DNA of 64,000 bases from Burkholderia pyrrocinia. GTDB taxonomy: Bacteria; Pseudomonadota; Gammaproteobacteria; Burkholderiales; Burkholderiaceae. This document shows positions 53,858 through 61,832 of the stretch, piece by piece; position 1 is the first letter of the stretch; each line of letters starts with the position of its first letter. The notes under the pieces were generated by a model. That model saw only the letters and a program-made list of their open reading frames with translations, was not told the DNA's origin and did not search any database. The position numbers and the translations under genes were made by a program. Location: contig NZ_CP094460.1 of the NCBI RefSeq assembly GCF_022809715.1, positions 1,860,001 through 1,924,000 on the forward strand. The letters are read 5' to 3'.

Positions 53858-54643
53858 TCACGCGGCGTGGCCGGTGCGCGCGTCGCTGGCGCCTTTCTCC
53901 CACCGGCTCCAGCGAATGGCCCGCCACAGGATCGCGGCGCTGCACGCGAACAGGAGCGCCTCGACCAGCACGGTATCGACATGCCCGTACCGCGTCAGCA
54001 GCACGGCGACGAGGTCGAACATGAAATGGATCGCGATCGCATACGCGAGCCAGCGCTTCGCGCCGCGTACGAATGCCTGCAGCACGATCAGCGACAGCCC
54101 GACATGCGCGGCCAGCGCACTCGTGCGTTCGAGCAGCGCGAGAAACGGCGACGCGAGCGTCATGCCCGCGAACTGCGACCCGATCAGCGACTGCACGCCC
54201 TCAGGCACGACGACGCCCGCGTGCGCGAGCAGGTAGCCCGTGCCGAGCGCGAGAAACCCGACGCCGACCAGCAGCATCGCCTCCAGCCCGCCGTGCCCGA
54301 GCCCGAGCATCACGGCCGTCTGTGCGTCGCGCCGCTTCGGCAGCAGATACCGGAACGCGACCCAGCGCCCGAATTCCTCGAAAAGCCCGGCAGTCAGCGC
54401 CGCGAACACCAGCATCGGCACATGCCAGCGCGGGTCGTGAGCGAGCCAGCGGTACAGCGGAACCTGCCACGACATGCGCAGCACCGGCTGGAACACGAAG
54501 AAGGTCAGCATGCCGTAGAAAAACACGCGCAACGGTACCTGCGTGCGACGTCGCCACGCGACCGCGAACAACACAGGCGCAAGCAACGCGACGACACCGG
54601 CCGCGAGCGCGACGAACAGGAGAGCCGGTGCGACGGGATGCAT
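53858..54643 (-). CDS. YhfC-family intramembrane metalloprotease-like protein
   Basis: 261 residues with about seven to eight hydrophobic segments. The EEFGR motif near residue 90, the GHGGLEAM segment and HFMFD near 210 match the PrsW/CPBP-like arrangement (Glu-Glu, His, His-Asp). It may cleave membrane proteins or be an unrelated membrane enzyme. Stand-alone gene. Confidence 0.78.
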   Translation of the reverse strand: MHPVAPALLFVALAAGVVALLAPVLFAVAWRRRTQVPLRVFFYGMLTFFVFQPVLRMSWQVPLYRWLAHDPRWHVPMLVFAALTAGLFEEFGRWVAFRYLLPKRRDAQTAVMLGLGHGGLEAMLLVGVGFLALGTGYLLAHAGVVVPEGVQSLIGSQFAGMTLASPFLALLERTSALAAHVGLSLIVLQAFVRGAKRWLAYAIAIHFMFDLVAVLLTRYGHVDTVLVEALLFACSAAILWRAIRWSRWEKGASDARTGHAA

Positions 54644-54677
54644 GGCGGATGCCGATGAGCGGCGCCAACGCGCACCG

Positions 54678-55208
54678 CTACGCGAGCTGCTTGTGGAAAA
54701 ACGTCGTCGCGCAGAGCGCGCCGTCGGGCATCAGCGCATAGTTCGGCACGACGCCGACGCCCAGCCAGCCGGCCCGCTCGTACAGCCGCTCGGCGTCGCC
54801 GCCCGTCACGGTGTCGAGCACGAGCACGGTCTTGCCGGCGTCGCGCGCGGCCGCGTCGGCCGCCGCCATCAGCCGCGCGGCGACGCCCTGCCGGCGCGCG
54901 TGCCGCGACACCAGCATCTTCGCGATATCCGCGCGATGCGGCTGGTTCTCGGGCTGCGCGGTCACGACCTGCACGGTGCCGACGATCCGGCCTTCGGCGT
55001 CCTCGGCGACCAGCAGGATGCGTTCACCGTTCTCCACGCCGTCGGCCACGCGCGTCCAGAATGCGACGGCGGTCGGCCGCTCGATCGGCAACATGAAGCT
55101 GACGGACGCGCCGCCCTCGACGCAATCGATCAGCACGTCGGCCAGCGCATCGACGCAGGCCCTCGCATCGCTCGCGCCGACGCGGCGGACGGTAACAGGT
55201 TCGGTCAT
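54678..55208 (-). CDS. GNAT-family acetyltransferase
   Basis: 176 residues. The acetyl-CoA loop is SRHARRQGVAARLMAAADAAARDAGK (R/Q-x-x-G-x-A/G), then VLDTVTGGDAERLYERAGWLGVGVVPNYAL. Substrate unknown; such enzymes often detoxify small amines or antibiotics. Preceded by no strong operator. Confidence 0.88.
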   Translation of the reverse strand: MTEPVTVRRVGASDARACVDALADVLIDCVEGGASVSFMLPIERPTAVAFWTRVADGVENGERILLVAEDAEGRIVGTVQVVTAQPENQPHRADIAKMLVSRHARRQGVAARLMAAADAAARDAGKTVLVLDTVTGGDAERLYERAGWLGVGVVPNYALMPDGALCATTFFHKQLA

Positions 55209-55401
55209 GCCATCTCCGGTGGTCAGGCGTGCCGCACCGCGTGAGCGCGGCGTATGCCGGGATCAAAAGGAACACCGGCCGATCGTCGCGGCTCACGCGA
55301 CGGCGGCAGGCTTTCGGCAACGCGGCGCCCGGTCGGCGCATGTTACCGCCCCATCATCGTACGCGACGAAAATTCCCGCTGCTTCGCCTTTGCTTTGCCG
55401 C

Positions 55402-55548
55402 ATGGCAAACTTTCAACCCGGTATCGACGACGTATTCCAAGCACTGGCCGATCCGACACGCTGCGCGATAGTCAGCGCACTCGGCGGCGGCGGGCGCACC
55501 ATCTCTGAACTGGCAGCGCCGTTCGACACCGCGCTGCCATCGTTCGTC
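55402..55548 (+). pseudogene. 5' part of an arsR-family regulator gene, split by a mobile element
   Basis: 49 codons, MANFQPGIDDVFQALADPTRCAIVSALGG to FDTALPSFV: the first helices of an ArsR winged helix. The frame runs into the inserted element. Joined to 56711, it continues LPSFV-KHVAVLERSG, the exact family spacing. Confidence 0.88.
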
Positions 55549-55639
55549 AGGATTTGCTCCGGTAAACCCGGCCATTGATGGTGGGAAAGAAAGGAGTGCT
55601 GTTGACAGGCCGCTTCTTCCACGGGTTAGCATCACCGGT

Positions 55640-56692
55640 ATGATTCTTGTCTACCGCTACCGGGTGAAGTCACTCAACGGACTGCTTAACAAACAGAGCC
55701 GTGCGGTGAACTACGTCTGGAACTTCTGCAACGACACGCAGAAACACGCGCTCAAGTGGCGCAAGAAGTGGCCGACGGGGTTCGACCTGAACGTGCTGAC
55801 GACCGGCAGCAGCAAGGAACTCGGCGTCCACTCCGGCACGGTCAACGCAACGTGCGAGCAATACGCGAAGTCGCGCAGCCAGCACCGTCGGCCCTACCTG
55901 CGCTATCGCGGCAGGAAATCGCTGGGCTGGGTGCCGCTGAAGGGCCGCGACCTGAAGCGCGAGGGCGACGCATTCCGCTTCGCCGGCTACACCTTCCGCG
56001 TGTTCAGCAGTCGCCCGCTGCCCGACGGCAAGATCAAGGACGGCACCAACTTCGCGCAGGATGCGCGCGGCAACTGGTTCCTGAATATCGTGATCGAGAT
56101 ACCCGATGTTCAGGCGCGCCCGATCCGTTCCGGTGTCGGCATCGATCTCGGCCTGAAAGACTTCGTCACACTTTCGACCGGCGAGAAGCTGCTCAACGAC
56201 CGGTTCGGTCGACGTGCGGTTGAGAAGCTGGCGAAGGCGCAGCGGGCACGCAAGCACAAGCGGCATATCGCGAAGCTGCACGCCAAGGTGGCGAATGCCC
56301 GCGCCGATTTCCAGCACAAGCTCGCGCTCGATCTGGTGCGGCGCTTCGACTACATCGCGGTCGGCAATGTGTCGGCCGCCAAGCTCGCCAGAACCAGGAT
56401 GGCGAAAAGCGTCTACGACGCGTCCTGGTCGTCCTTCCGAAATAGGCTCCGTTACAAAGCGATCGCGCACGGAGCCACGTTCGAGGAAGTCGACGAAAGC
56501 GGTTCTACCCAGTCCTGTTCGGCGTGCGGGTCGACAGACAGCACGACGCGGCCGAAAGGTATCGCGGGACTGAGAATAAGGGAGTGGAAGTGCAGCAACT
56601 GTGGTGTCGAGCATGATCGCGATATCAACGCTGCATTGAACATTCTCCGATGCGGACGTGCATCGCCAGGTGTGGGAATCCTCCGCCTTTAG
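55640..56692 (+). CDS. tnpB: TnpB RNA-guided endonuclease (OrfB family)
   Basis: 350 residues, shorter than ISDra2 TnpB. The RuvC-like catalytic residues are visible: Asp169 in GIDLGLKDF, Glu282/283 in ATFEEVD, and Asp326 or 328 in EHDRDINAAL. The zinc ribbon is CSACGS plus CSNCG. The N-terminal wedge region (RYRVKSLNGLLNKQSRAVNYVWNFCND) is typical. TnpB uses an omega RNA from the right end to cut DNA at TAM-adjacent targets. The reading frame is intact, so it may be active. The stop lies inside the loop of the right-end hairpin. Confidence 0.92.
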   Translation: MILVYRYRVKSLNGLLNKQSRAVNYVWNFCNDTQKHALKWRKKWPTGFDLNVLTTGSSKELGVHSGTVNATCEQYAKSRSQHRRPYLRYRGRKSLGWVPLKGRDLKREGDAFRFAGYTFRVFSSRPLPDGKIKDGTNFAQDARGNWFLNIVIEIPDVQARPIRSGVGIDLGLKDFVTLSTGEKLLNDRFGRRAVEKLAKAQRARKHKRHIAKLHAKVANARADFQHKLALDLVRRFDYIAVGNVSAAKLARTRMAKSVYDASWSSFRNRLRYKAIAHGATFEEVDESGSTQSCSACGSTDSTTRPKGIAGLRIREWKCSNCGVEHDRDINAALNILRCGRASPGVGILRL

Positions 56693-56710
56693 ACGGAGGA
56701 GGACGTCAAG
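56560..56710 (+). ncRNA. Predicted omega RNA (reRNA) overlapping the tnpB 3' end
   Basis: The 3' boundary is the element end; the hairpin TCCTCCG-N8-CGGAGGA (56679-56700) and the GGACGTCAA tail match the layout of known TnpB guide scaffolds. The 5' end is not visible and 56560 is only nominal. The guide would be the chromosomal sequence right after the end, beginning AAGCATGTCGCC in arsR. Confidence 0.6.
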
Positions 56711-56929
56711 AAGCATGTCGCCGTGCTCGAGCGCAGCGGCCTCGTCCAGACCCGGAAAACCGGCCGCTCGCGCACCTGCGCGCTGGTCGCCAGCCGGCTG
56801 ACCGAGGCCGAGGAATGGCTCGCCGCGCAGCGTGCGCTGTGGGAAGCGCGATCCGATCGTCTCGACGAATTCGTCGAACGCCGTCACCAGGAGGAGCAAG
56901 ATGTCAGCAAGCCACGTCGAACCCGCTGA
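56711..56929 (+). pseudogene. 3' part of the split arsR gene
   Basis: 72 codons, KHVAVLERSGLVQTRKTGRSRTC onward to EEQDVSKPRRTR, carrying the recognition-wing half of the regulator. Without the element the whole protein would be 121 residues. Its end overlaps the downstream SRPBCC start. Confidence 0.88.
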
Positions 56930-57386
56930 AGCCTACGATCTCGTCATCACGCGCACGCTGCACGCGCCGCGCCACGCGCTGTGGCGTGCGTGGACCGACC
57001 CCGAACTGCTGAAGGAATGGTGGTGCCCGAAACCGTGGACCACCGAGGTGCGCGCGTTCGACCTGCGGCCGGGCGGCGCCTTCCATACGTTTATGCGCGG
57101 CCCCGATGGCGGCACGAGCGACAATCCCGGCTGCTTCCTCGAAATCGTGCCAGAAGCGCGCATCGCGTTCACGTCGATGCTCGCGGGCGGCTGGCGGCCT
57201 CAGGTGCCGTGGCTGGGCTTCACGGCAATCATTACGACGGCCGACGACGCTGCGGGCAGCCGCTACGAGGCGCGCGTGATGCATCCGGATGCCGCGACGC
57301 GCGAGCGCCACGAAGCGCTCGGCTTCTTCGAGGGCTGGAACACCTGCATCACGCAGCTCGACGCATTCGCGGCCACGCTGCGCTGA
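56901..57386 (+). CDS. SRPBCC (AHSA1-like) protein
   Basis: 161 residues. LVITRTLHAPRHALWRAWTDPELLKEWWCPKPW is the classical start of the AHSA1/START-like fold, followed by FDLRPGGAFHTFMRGPDG and GFFEGWNTCITQLDAF. It probably binds a hydrophobic ligand. ATG follows GGAGGAGC and overlaps the end of arsR, showing that arsR and this gene formed one operon before the insertion. Confidence 0.92.
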   Translation: MSASHVEPAEAYDLVITRTLHAPRHALWRAWTDPELLKEWWCPKPWTTEVRAFDLRPGGAFHTFMRGPDGGTSDNPGCFLEIVPEARIAFTSMLAGGWRPQVPWLGFTAIITTADDAAGSRYEARVMHPDAATRERHEALGFFEGWNTCITQLDAFAATLR

Positions 57387-57513
57387 ACGGCTGAACGTGG
57401 GCGAGTGCGCGGTCATTGCAAGCCGCCCCGCCCGCGCCTACGATTCCTGAAGGAAGCACGACGACACGCCGGCATCCGGCGTGCACCGTCGCGCGCGCTC
57501 CGCGGGAGGCGAC

Positions 57514-57990
57514 ATGTTGCATACGCACACGCATTCGACCCGGGTCAGCCGGCACCTGAACGCACCGCGCGGACGCGTCTACCGCGCGCTGCTCGATCCG
57601 CACGCGGTCGAGCAATGGAAGGTGCCCGACGGCATGACGTGCCGCGTGCATGCGTACGACGCGCGCGAAGGCGGCGCGCTGCGCGTGTCGCTGAGCTACG
57701 ACGCGCCGTCGGCCGACACCGGCAAGACCACCGCGCGCACCGATACCTACCACGGCCGCTTCGTCACGCTCGTGCCGGACCAGCAGATCGTCGAGATCGA
57801 CGTGTTCGAGACCGACGATCCGATGCTGCGCGGCGCAATGACGATCACGATCACGCTGTCCGACGAAGCGGACGGCACGCGCGTGGACGCCGTGCACGAC
57901 GGGATACCGCCCGGCGTGCCGGTCGCCGACAACGAGACCGGCTGGCGCATGGCGCTGGCGAAGCTCGCGGCGCTGGTCGAGGCAGGGTGA
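57514..57990 (+). CDS. SRPBCC-family protein
   Basis: 158 residues. STRVSRHLNAPRGRVYRALLDPHAVEQWKVPDGM matches the same AHSA1-like fold as its neighbour, but the pair shares only moderate similarity. The His-rich start (MLHTHTHST) is unusual. ATG 57514 follows GGGAGGCG. Function unknown; probably co-expressed with the preceding gene. Confidence 0.88.
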   Translation: MLHTHTHSTRVSRHLNAPRGRVYRALLDPHAVEQWKVPDGMTCRVHAYDAREGGALRVSLSYDAPSADTGKTTARTDTYHGRFVTLVPDQQIVEIDVFETDDPMLRGAMTITITLSDEADGTRVDAVHDGIPPGVPVADNETGWRMALAKLAALVEAG

Positions 57991-58017
57991 GCACGCGCGG
58001 GCGTGCCGTGACGCGCG

Positions 58018-59148
58018 TCAGCCGAGCCGGTAAGCGCGCGTGACCGTGCCGCGGAACAGCGCATCGCGCTCGTCCGGGCTCGCATGCGCGGTCAGCCGCT
58101 TGAACGCGTTCCAGCCGTTCACGTACGAATACGAACCCTTGTCGACCGGGAAATTGCTCTCGAACATGCAGCGCTCCGCGCCGAATGCTTCGATACAGGT
58201 CAGCATCCACGGCTTCCACGCGTCGGCGAGCTGCTCGGAAGACGGCGGCCGCGCGCCCTTCTCGAAATCGAACCCGTTGATGCGCATCCCGAGCCCGCCG
58301 ACTTTCACGTACACGTTCGGCAGTTGCGCGAGCGTGCGCATCGACGCCCGCCAGCGCTCGAACACCTCGGGCCGCTTGTCTGCATAACTGGCGATCCGCA
58401 CGACGCCGCCGCAGTGATTGACGACGATCCGCGTATCGGGGTTCGCCTTCGCAAGATCGAACAGCTCGGGCAGTTGCGGAAAGAACAGCCACGCGTCATA
58501 CGAAAGCCCGAGCGGCGCGAGCTGCGCGACGCCGGCCCGGTACGCGGAATCGAGCAGCAGCCCGCGCGGCACCGCCGACAGCGGATTCGCGAGCGTCGGA
58601 TCGGCATCCCACGTGGTCAGGTGCCGAACCCCGCGAAACCGCCCGCGCCCCGCTTCGAGATGCGCCTCCAGCACGTCGCGCACGCGTTCGCCGAGCCGCA
58701 GGTCCGCGTGGCCGACGATGCCTTTCGCGACGGCCGGAGGGCCGTGCTGCAGCGGCTCGGTCACGCCGGCGACATAGGCCGTCTCGCCTACCGGCTTCAG
58801 TTCGGCGGGGCCGGAATCGCGATAGCGCGTCTGCGCCTGCATGTAGACGGACGCCTGGATGTTGTGGCCCGAGCGCGCGTCCTGCAGATAGTCGTCGAGC
58901 ATGTAGATCCAGCCCGGCCGTTCATAGAAATGATGATGCGCGTCGACGATCGGCAGGTCGGGCTCGAGCGCGGGTTCGAGCGCCGACGCGAGCCAGTCGG
59001 GGCGGACCGCGAGATAGTTGCCTTGCGTCGTCATGCGGGAAGCTCCATCTTGGGCCGGTGCGTGCGTATCGGCGAACGCGGGCAGCGCGAGCGACGCGGC
59101 GGCCGCGCCGAGCAGCCGGCGTCGCTTGATCGAAATCGTCGTGTCCAT
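58018..59148 (-). CDS. Amidohydrolase-2 family lactonase-like enzyme, exported
   Basis: 376 residues. A twin-arginine-like signal (IKRRRLLGAAAASLALPAFA) precedes the barrel. IVDAHHHFYERPG gives the metal-binding His pair, VVNHCGGV a further His, and FESNFPVDKGS the catalytic aspartate region; the family includes L-fuconolactonase-like and 2-pyrone-4,6-dicarboxylate hydrolases. It starts 1 bp after the MFS stop, so translation is coupled. Export would place it in the periplasm, unlike most relatives. Confidence 0.88.
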   Translation of the reverse strand: MDTTISIKRRRLLGAAAASLALPAFADTHAPAQDGASRMTTQGNYLAVRPDWLASALEPALEPDLPIVDAHHHFYERPGWIYMLDDYLQDARSGHNIQASVYMQAQTRYRDSGPAELKPVGETAYVAGVTEPLQHGPPAVAKGIVGHADLRLGERVRDVLEAHLEAGRGRFRGVRHLTTWDADPTLANPLSAVPRGLLLDSAYRAGVAQLAPLGLSYDAWLFFPQLPELFDLAKANPDTRIVVNHCGGVVRIASYADKRPEVFERWRASMRTLAQLPNVYVKVGGLGMRINGFDFEKGARPPSSEQLADAWKPWMLTCIEAFGAERCMFESNFPVDKGSYSYVNGWNAFKRLTAHASPDERDALFRGTVTRAYRLG

Positions 59149-59149
59149 G

Positions 59150-60457
59150 TCATTCGCTCCGGTCGAACGCGTACAGCGACAACGTGAGCAGCGTCGTGAT
59201 CGCGAGGACAATCGCGAGGCCGAGCATGCCGGCCGTGAAGGTGCCGAAGCTGTCCTTCAGGTAGCCGACGAGATATGGGCCCGCGAAGCCGCCGAGCGCG
59301 CCGATCGAGTTGATCAGCGCGAGCCCGCCGGCCGCGGCCTGGCCGGACAGGAAGCGCGAAGGCAGCGTGTAGAAGATCGTGCGGCCGGCAATCGTGCCGA
59401 TCAGCGCGAGCGTGATGCCGACGAGCGCGGGGACGAGCGTCAGGAAATGCGTCGACACGCCGAGCGCCACCGCGCCGATGAACAGCCCGATTGCGAGGTT
59501 CGCGACAGGGCCGCCGCGACGATCCACACGCTTCGCCCACCACAGCAGCGCGACCGTCGCGAAGAAGTACGGCACCGCGGACAACCAGCCGGTCTGCATC
59601 GTCGACATGCCGTGCGCCTTCAGCATCTGCGGCAGCCAGATGCCGATCCCGTACGAACCCATCGTGAAGCCGAACGAGATCAGCGCGAGCACGTACACGC
59701 GCACGTCGCGCAGCGCGACGCCGAATTGCTTCTTCCGTCCGGCGGCCGCGCCTTCGCGCTCGAACGCGCGCTGCAGCGCGGTACGCTCGTCGTCCGACAG
59801 CCACGCGGCATCCGCCGGCGAATCGGACAGCAGCTTCAGCACGATAAAACCGAGCGCGCACGCAGGCAGCCCTTCGACGATGAACATCCACTTCCAGCCG
59901 GCAAGCCCGAGCGCGCCGTCGAGCTGCAGCAGCCACGTCGACAACGGGCCGCCGATCAGCGACGACAGCGGCGTCGACACGGTGAACCATGCGAGCACAC
60001 GCGTGCGGTAGTTCGCCGGAAACCACACGGCGAGGAAGAAGATCACGCCCGGAAAGAACCCGGCCTCGCCGATGCCCAGCAGCAGCCGGATCGCGTAGAA
60101 GCTCGTCGGCCCGGTCGCGAGCGCGGTCGCGGCCGCCATCAGCCCCCACGTGATCATGATGCGGGCGAGCCAGCGGCGCGCGCCGAAACGGTACAGCGCG
60201 AGATTGCTCGGCACCTCGAACACGCAGTAGCCCGCGAACATGATCCCCGCGCCCCAGCCGAACTGCGTCGCGGTCAGCCCGAGATCGCGGTTCATCGTGA
60301 GCGCCGCGAACCCGACGCTCGTGCGATCGAGGTAGTTGAAGAAGTAAGCCAGCGCGAGCAGCGGGATGAAGCGCCATGCGGCCTTGCGCACGGCCCGTTG
60401 CTCGACCGACGCGTCGGTCTCGCGATCGGCGGCCAGCGCCGGGGAAGCGGATGTCAT
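59150..60457 (-). CDS. MFS transporter, anion:cation symporter (phthalate/tartrate) type
   Basis: 435 residues, 12 helices. The N-terminal FIPLLALAYFFNYLDRTSVGFAALTMNRDLGL is the ACS-family signature (NYLDR), with the FEVPSNLALYRFGARRWLARI motif. It imports organic acids such as dicarboxylates or aromatic acids. It sits between the CoA-transferase and the amidohydrolase, fitting uptake of the pathway substrate. Confidence 0.93.
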   Translation of the reverse strand: MTSASPALAADRETDASVEQRAVRKAAWRFIPLLALAYFFNYLDRTSVGFAALTMNRDLGLTATQFGWGAGIMFAGYCVFEVPSNLALYRFGARRWLARIMITWGLMAAATALATGPTSFYAIRLLLGIGEAGFFPGVIFFLAVWFPANYRTRVLAWFTVSTPLSSLIGGPLSTWLLQLDGALGLAGWKWMFIVEGLPACALGFIVLKLLSDSPADAAWLSDDERTALQRAFEREGAAAGRKKQFGVALRDVRVYVLALISFGFTMGSYGIGIWLPQMLKAHGMSTMQTGWLSAVPYFFATVALLWWAKRVDRRGGPVANLAIGLFIGAVALGVSTHFLTLVPALVGITLALIGTIAGRTIFYTLPSRFLSGQAAAGGLALINSIGALGGFAGPYLVGYLKDSFGTFTAGMLGLAIVLAITTLLTLSLYAFDRSE

Positions 60458-60539
60458 GGTTGTCTCCGTGGATACGGCAATCCGCGCCCGCGCGTGGCGC
60501 GGCCGGGTGCCTTTGTTCGTTCGATGAATCGCGGCCGCG

Positions 60540-61832
60540 CTATGCGCTCGCCACTTCGTTCGGCGAAGGCGCGCCGCCCGGCCCGTCGCCGTGCGCCGCA
60601 CCGTCCGCGCCGTACTGCCCCGCGACGACGCCCGCTTCGATCAGCGCACGCGCGTCGTCCGGCGCATAGCCGAGCTCGCCGAGCAGCGCGTGCGTGTCCT
60701 GGCCGAGCGCGGGCGGCGCCGAGCGCAGCCGCAGCCGCTCGCCCGCGAGCGTCAGCGGCAGCAGCGCGGTGCGTGTGTCAACCGGCCGGCCTGCGCAGCT
60801 CGCGTCGGCCGGCAGCGTCACCGCTTCGAGGCCGCCGGTCGCCAGCAGATGCGGATCGTCGAACAGGTCCTGCGGCTTCGTGATCGGCGCGTACGGCAGG
60901 CCGATCGATTCGAAGATCGCGCCGATCTCCGCGGCCGAATGCGGCGCGAGCCGCGAGCGCAGTTCGGGCAGCAGCCACTCGCGCGCCTGCACGCGCAGGT
61001 TGTTGGTCGCGAGGCGCGGATCGTCCTTCAGCGCCGCAAAGCCGAACGCATCGCAGAACAGCGCCCACTGCGTATCCGACACGACCGCGAGAAAGATCTG
61101 CTCGCCGTCCTTCACGGGGAACACGTCGTAGACGGCCCACGCGGAAATCCGGCTCGGCATCGGCGACGCGGCCTGCCCCGTCACCGCGAACTGCATCATG
61201 TGCTGCGCGACGAGGAACACGTTGTTCTCGAACAGCGAACTCTGCACCTGCTGGCCGCGGCCGGTACGCTCGCGCTGCGCGAGCGCGGCCATCGCGCCGA
61301 TCGCGCCGAACATGCCGCCCATGATGTCGTTCACGCTCGAGCCCGCGCGCAGCGGCCGGCCCTCGGGGCCCGTCATGTAGGCCAGGCCGCCCATCATCTG
61401 CACGACTTCGTCGAGCGCGGTGCGATGCTCGTACGGCCCCGGCAGGAAGCCCTTGTGCGACACGTACACGATGCGCGGATTCAGCGAGGACAGCGCCGGA
61501 TAACCGAGGCCGAGCCGGTCCATCGTGCCGCTCTTGAAGTTCTCGCTGAAGACGTCCGCCGTTCCGACGAGCCGCAGCACGATTTCCAGCCCGCGCGGAT
61601 CCTTCACGTCGACCGCGAGGCTCTTCTTGTTACGGTTGAACATCCCGAAGAAGCCCGCGCCGGAGCCGCGCAGCGCACGCGTGCTGTCGCCCGCGATCGG
61701 TTCGATCTTGATGACTTCCGCGCCGAGATCCGCGAGCAGCATGCCGCAGGTCGGGCCCATCACCATGTGCGTCATCTCGATCACGCGCACGCCTTGGTAT
61801 GGCAGTGCCGCAGCAGGTAGCCGGCCGTTCAT
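60540..61832 (-). CDS. CaiB/BaiF-family (class III) CoA-transferase
   Basis: 430 residues. Y/QGVRVIEMTHMVMGPTCGMLLADLGAEVIKIEP, FNRNKKSLAVDVKDPRG and GSSVNDIMGGMFGAIGAMAAL with the nucleophile Asp are all characteristic. It moves CoA between organic acids. Its ATG overlaps the upstream HMG-CoA-lyase-like stop by 4 bp, so the two act in one pathway: activation of an acid, then cleavage. Confidence 0.93.
   Translation of the reverse strand: MNGRLPAAALPYQGVRVIEMTHMVMGPTCGMLLADLGAEVIKIEPIAGDSTRALRGSGAGFFGMFNRNKKSLAVDVKDPRGLEIVLRLVGTADVFSENFKSGTMDRLGLGYPALSSLNPRIVYVSHKGFLPGPYEHRTALDEVVQMMGGLAYMTGPEGRPLRAGSSVNDIMGGMFGAIGAMAALAQRERTGRGQQVQSSLFENNVFLVAQHMMQFAVTGQAASPMPSRISAWAVYDVFPVKDGEQIFLAVVSDTQWALFCDAFGFAALKDDPRLATNNLRVQAREWLLPELRSRLAPHSAAEIGAIFESIGLPYAPITKPQDLFDDPHLLATGGLEAVTLPADASCAGRPVDTRTALLPLTLAGERLRLRSAPPALGQDTHALLGELGYAPDDARALIEAGVVAGQYGADGAAHGDGPGGAPSPNEVASA

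Larger units (their letters stand above)
55549..56710 (+). mobile_element. tnpB-only IS200/IS605-type (IS1341-like) element inserted in arsR
   Basis: About 1,162 bp, bounded by the point where the two arsR halves rejoin in frame without lost or extra residues (boundary uncertain by 1-2 bp; 55550-56711 also fits). No tnpA is present, so it cannot move alone. The right end has a 7-bp hairpin (56679-56700) and then GACGTCAA, like the TCAA-type right ends of characterised IS605/TnpB elements. No target duplication is seen, which fits single-strand transposition. Confidence 0.85.

Noticed and set aside
55552..55639. Left-end hairpin of the tnpB element
   Set aside because: Weak pairing options were seen but none clearly better than chance, so no left-end structure is claimed.
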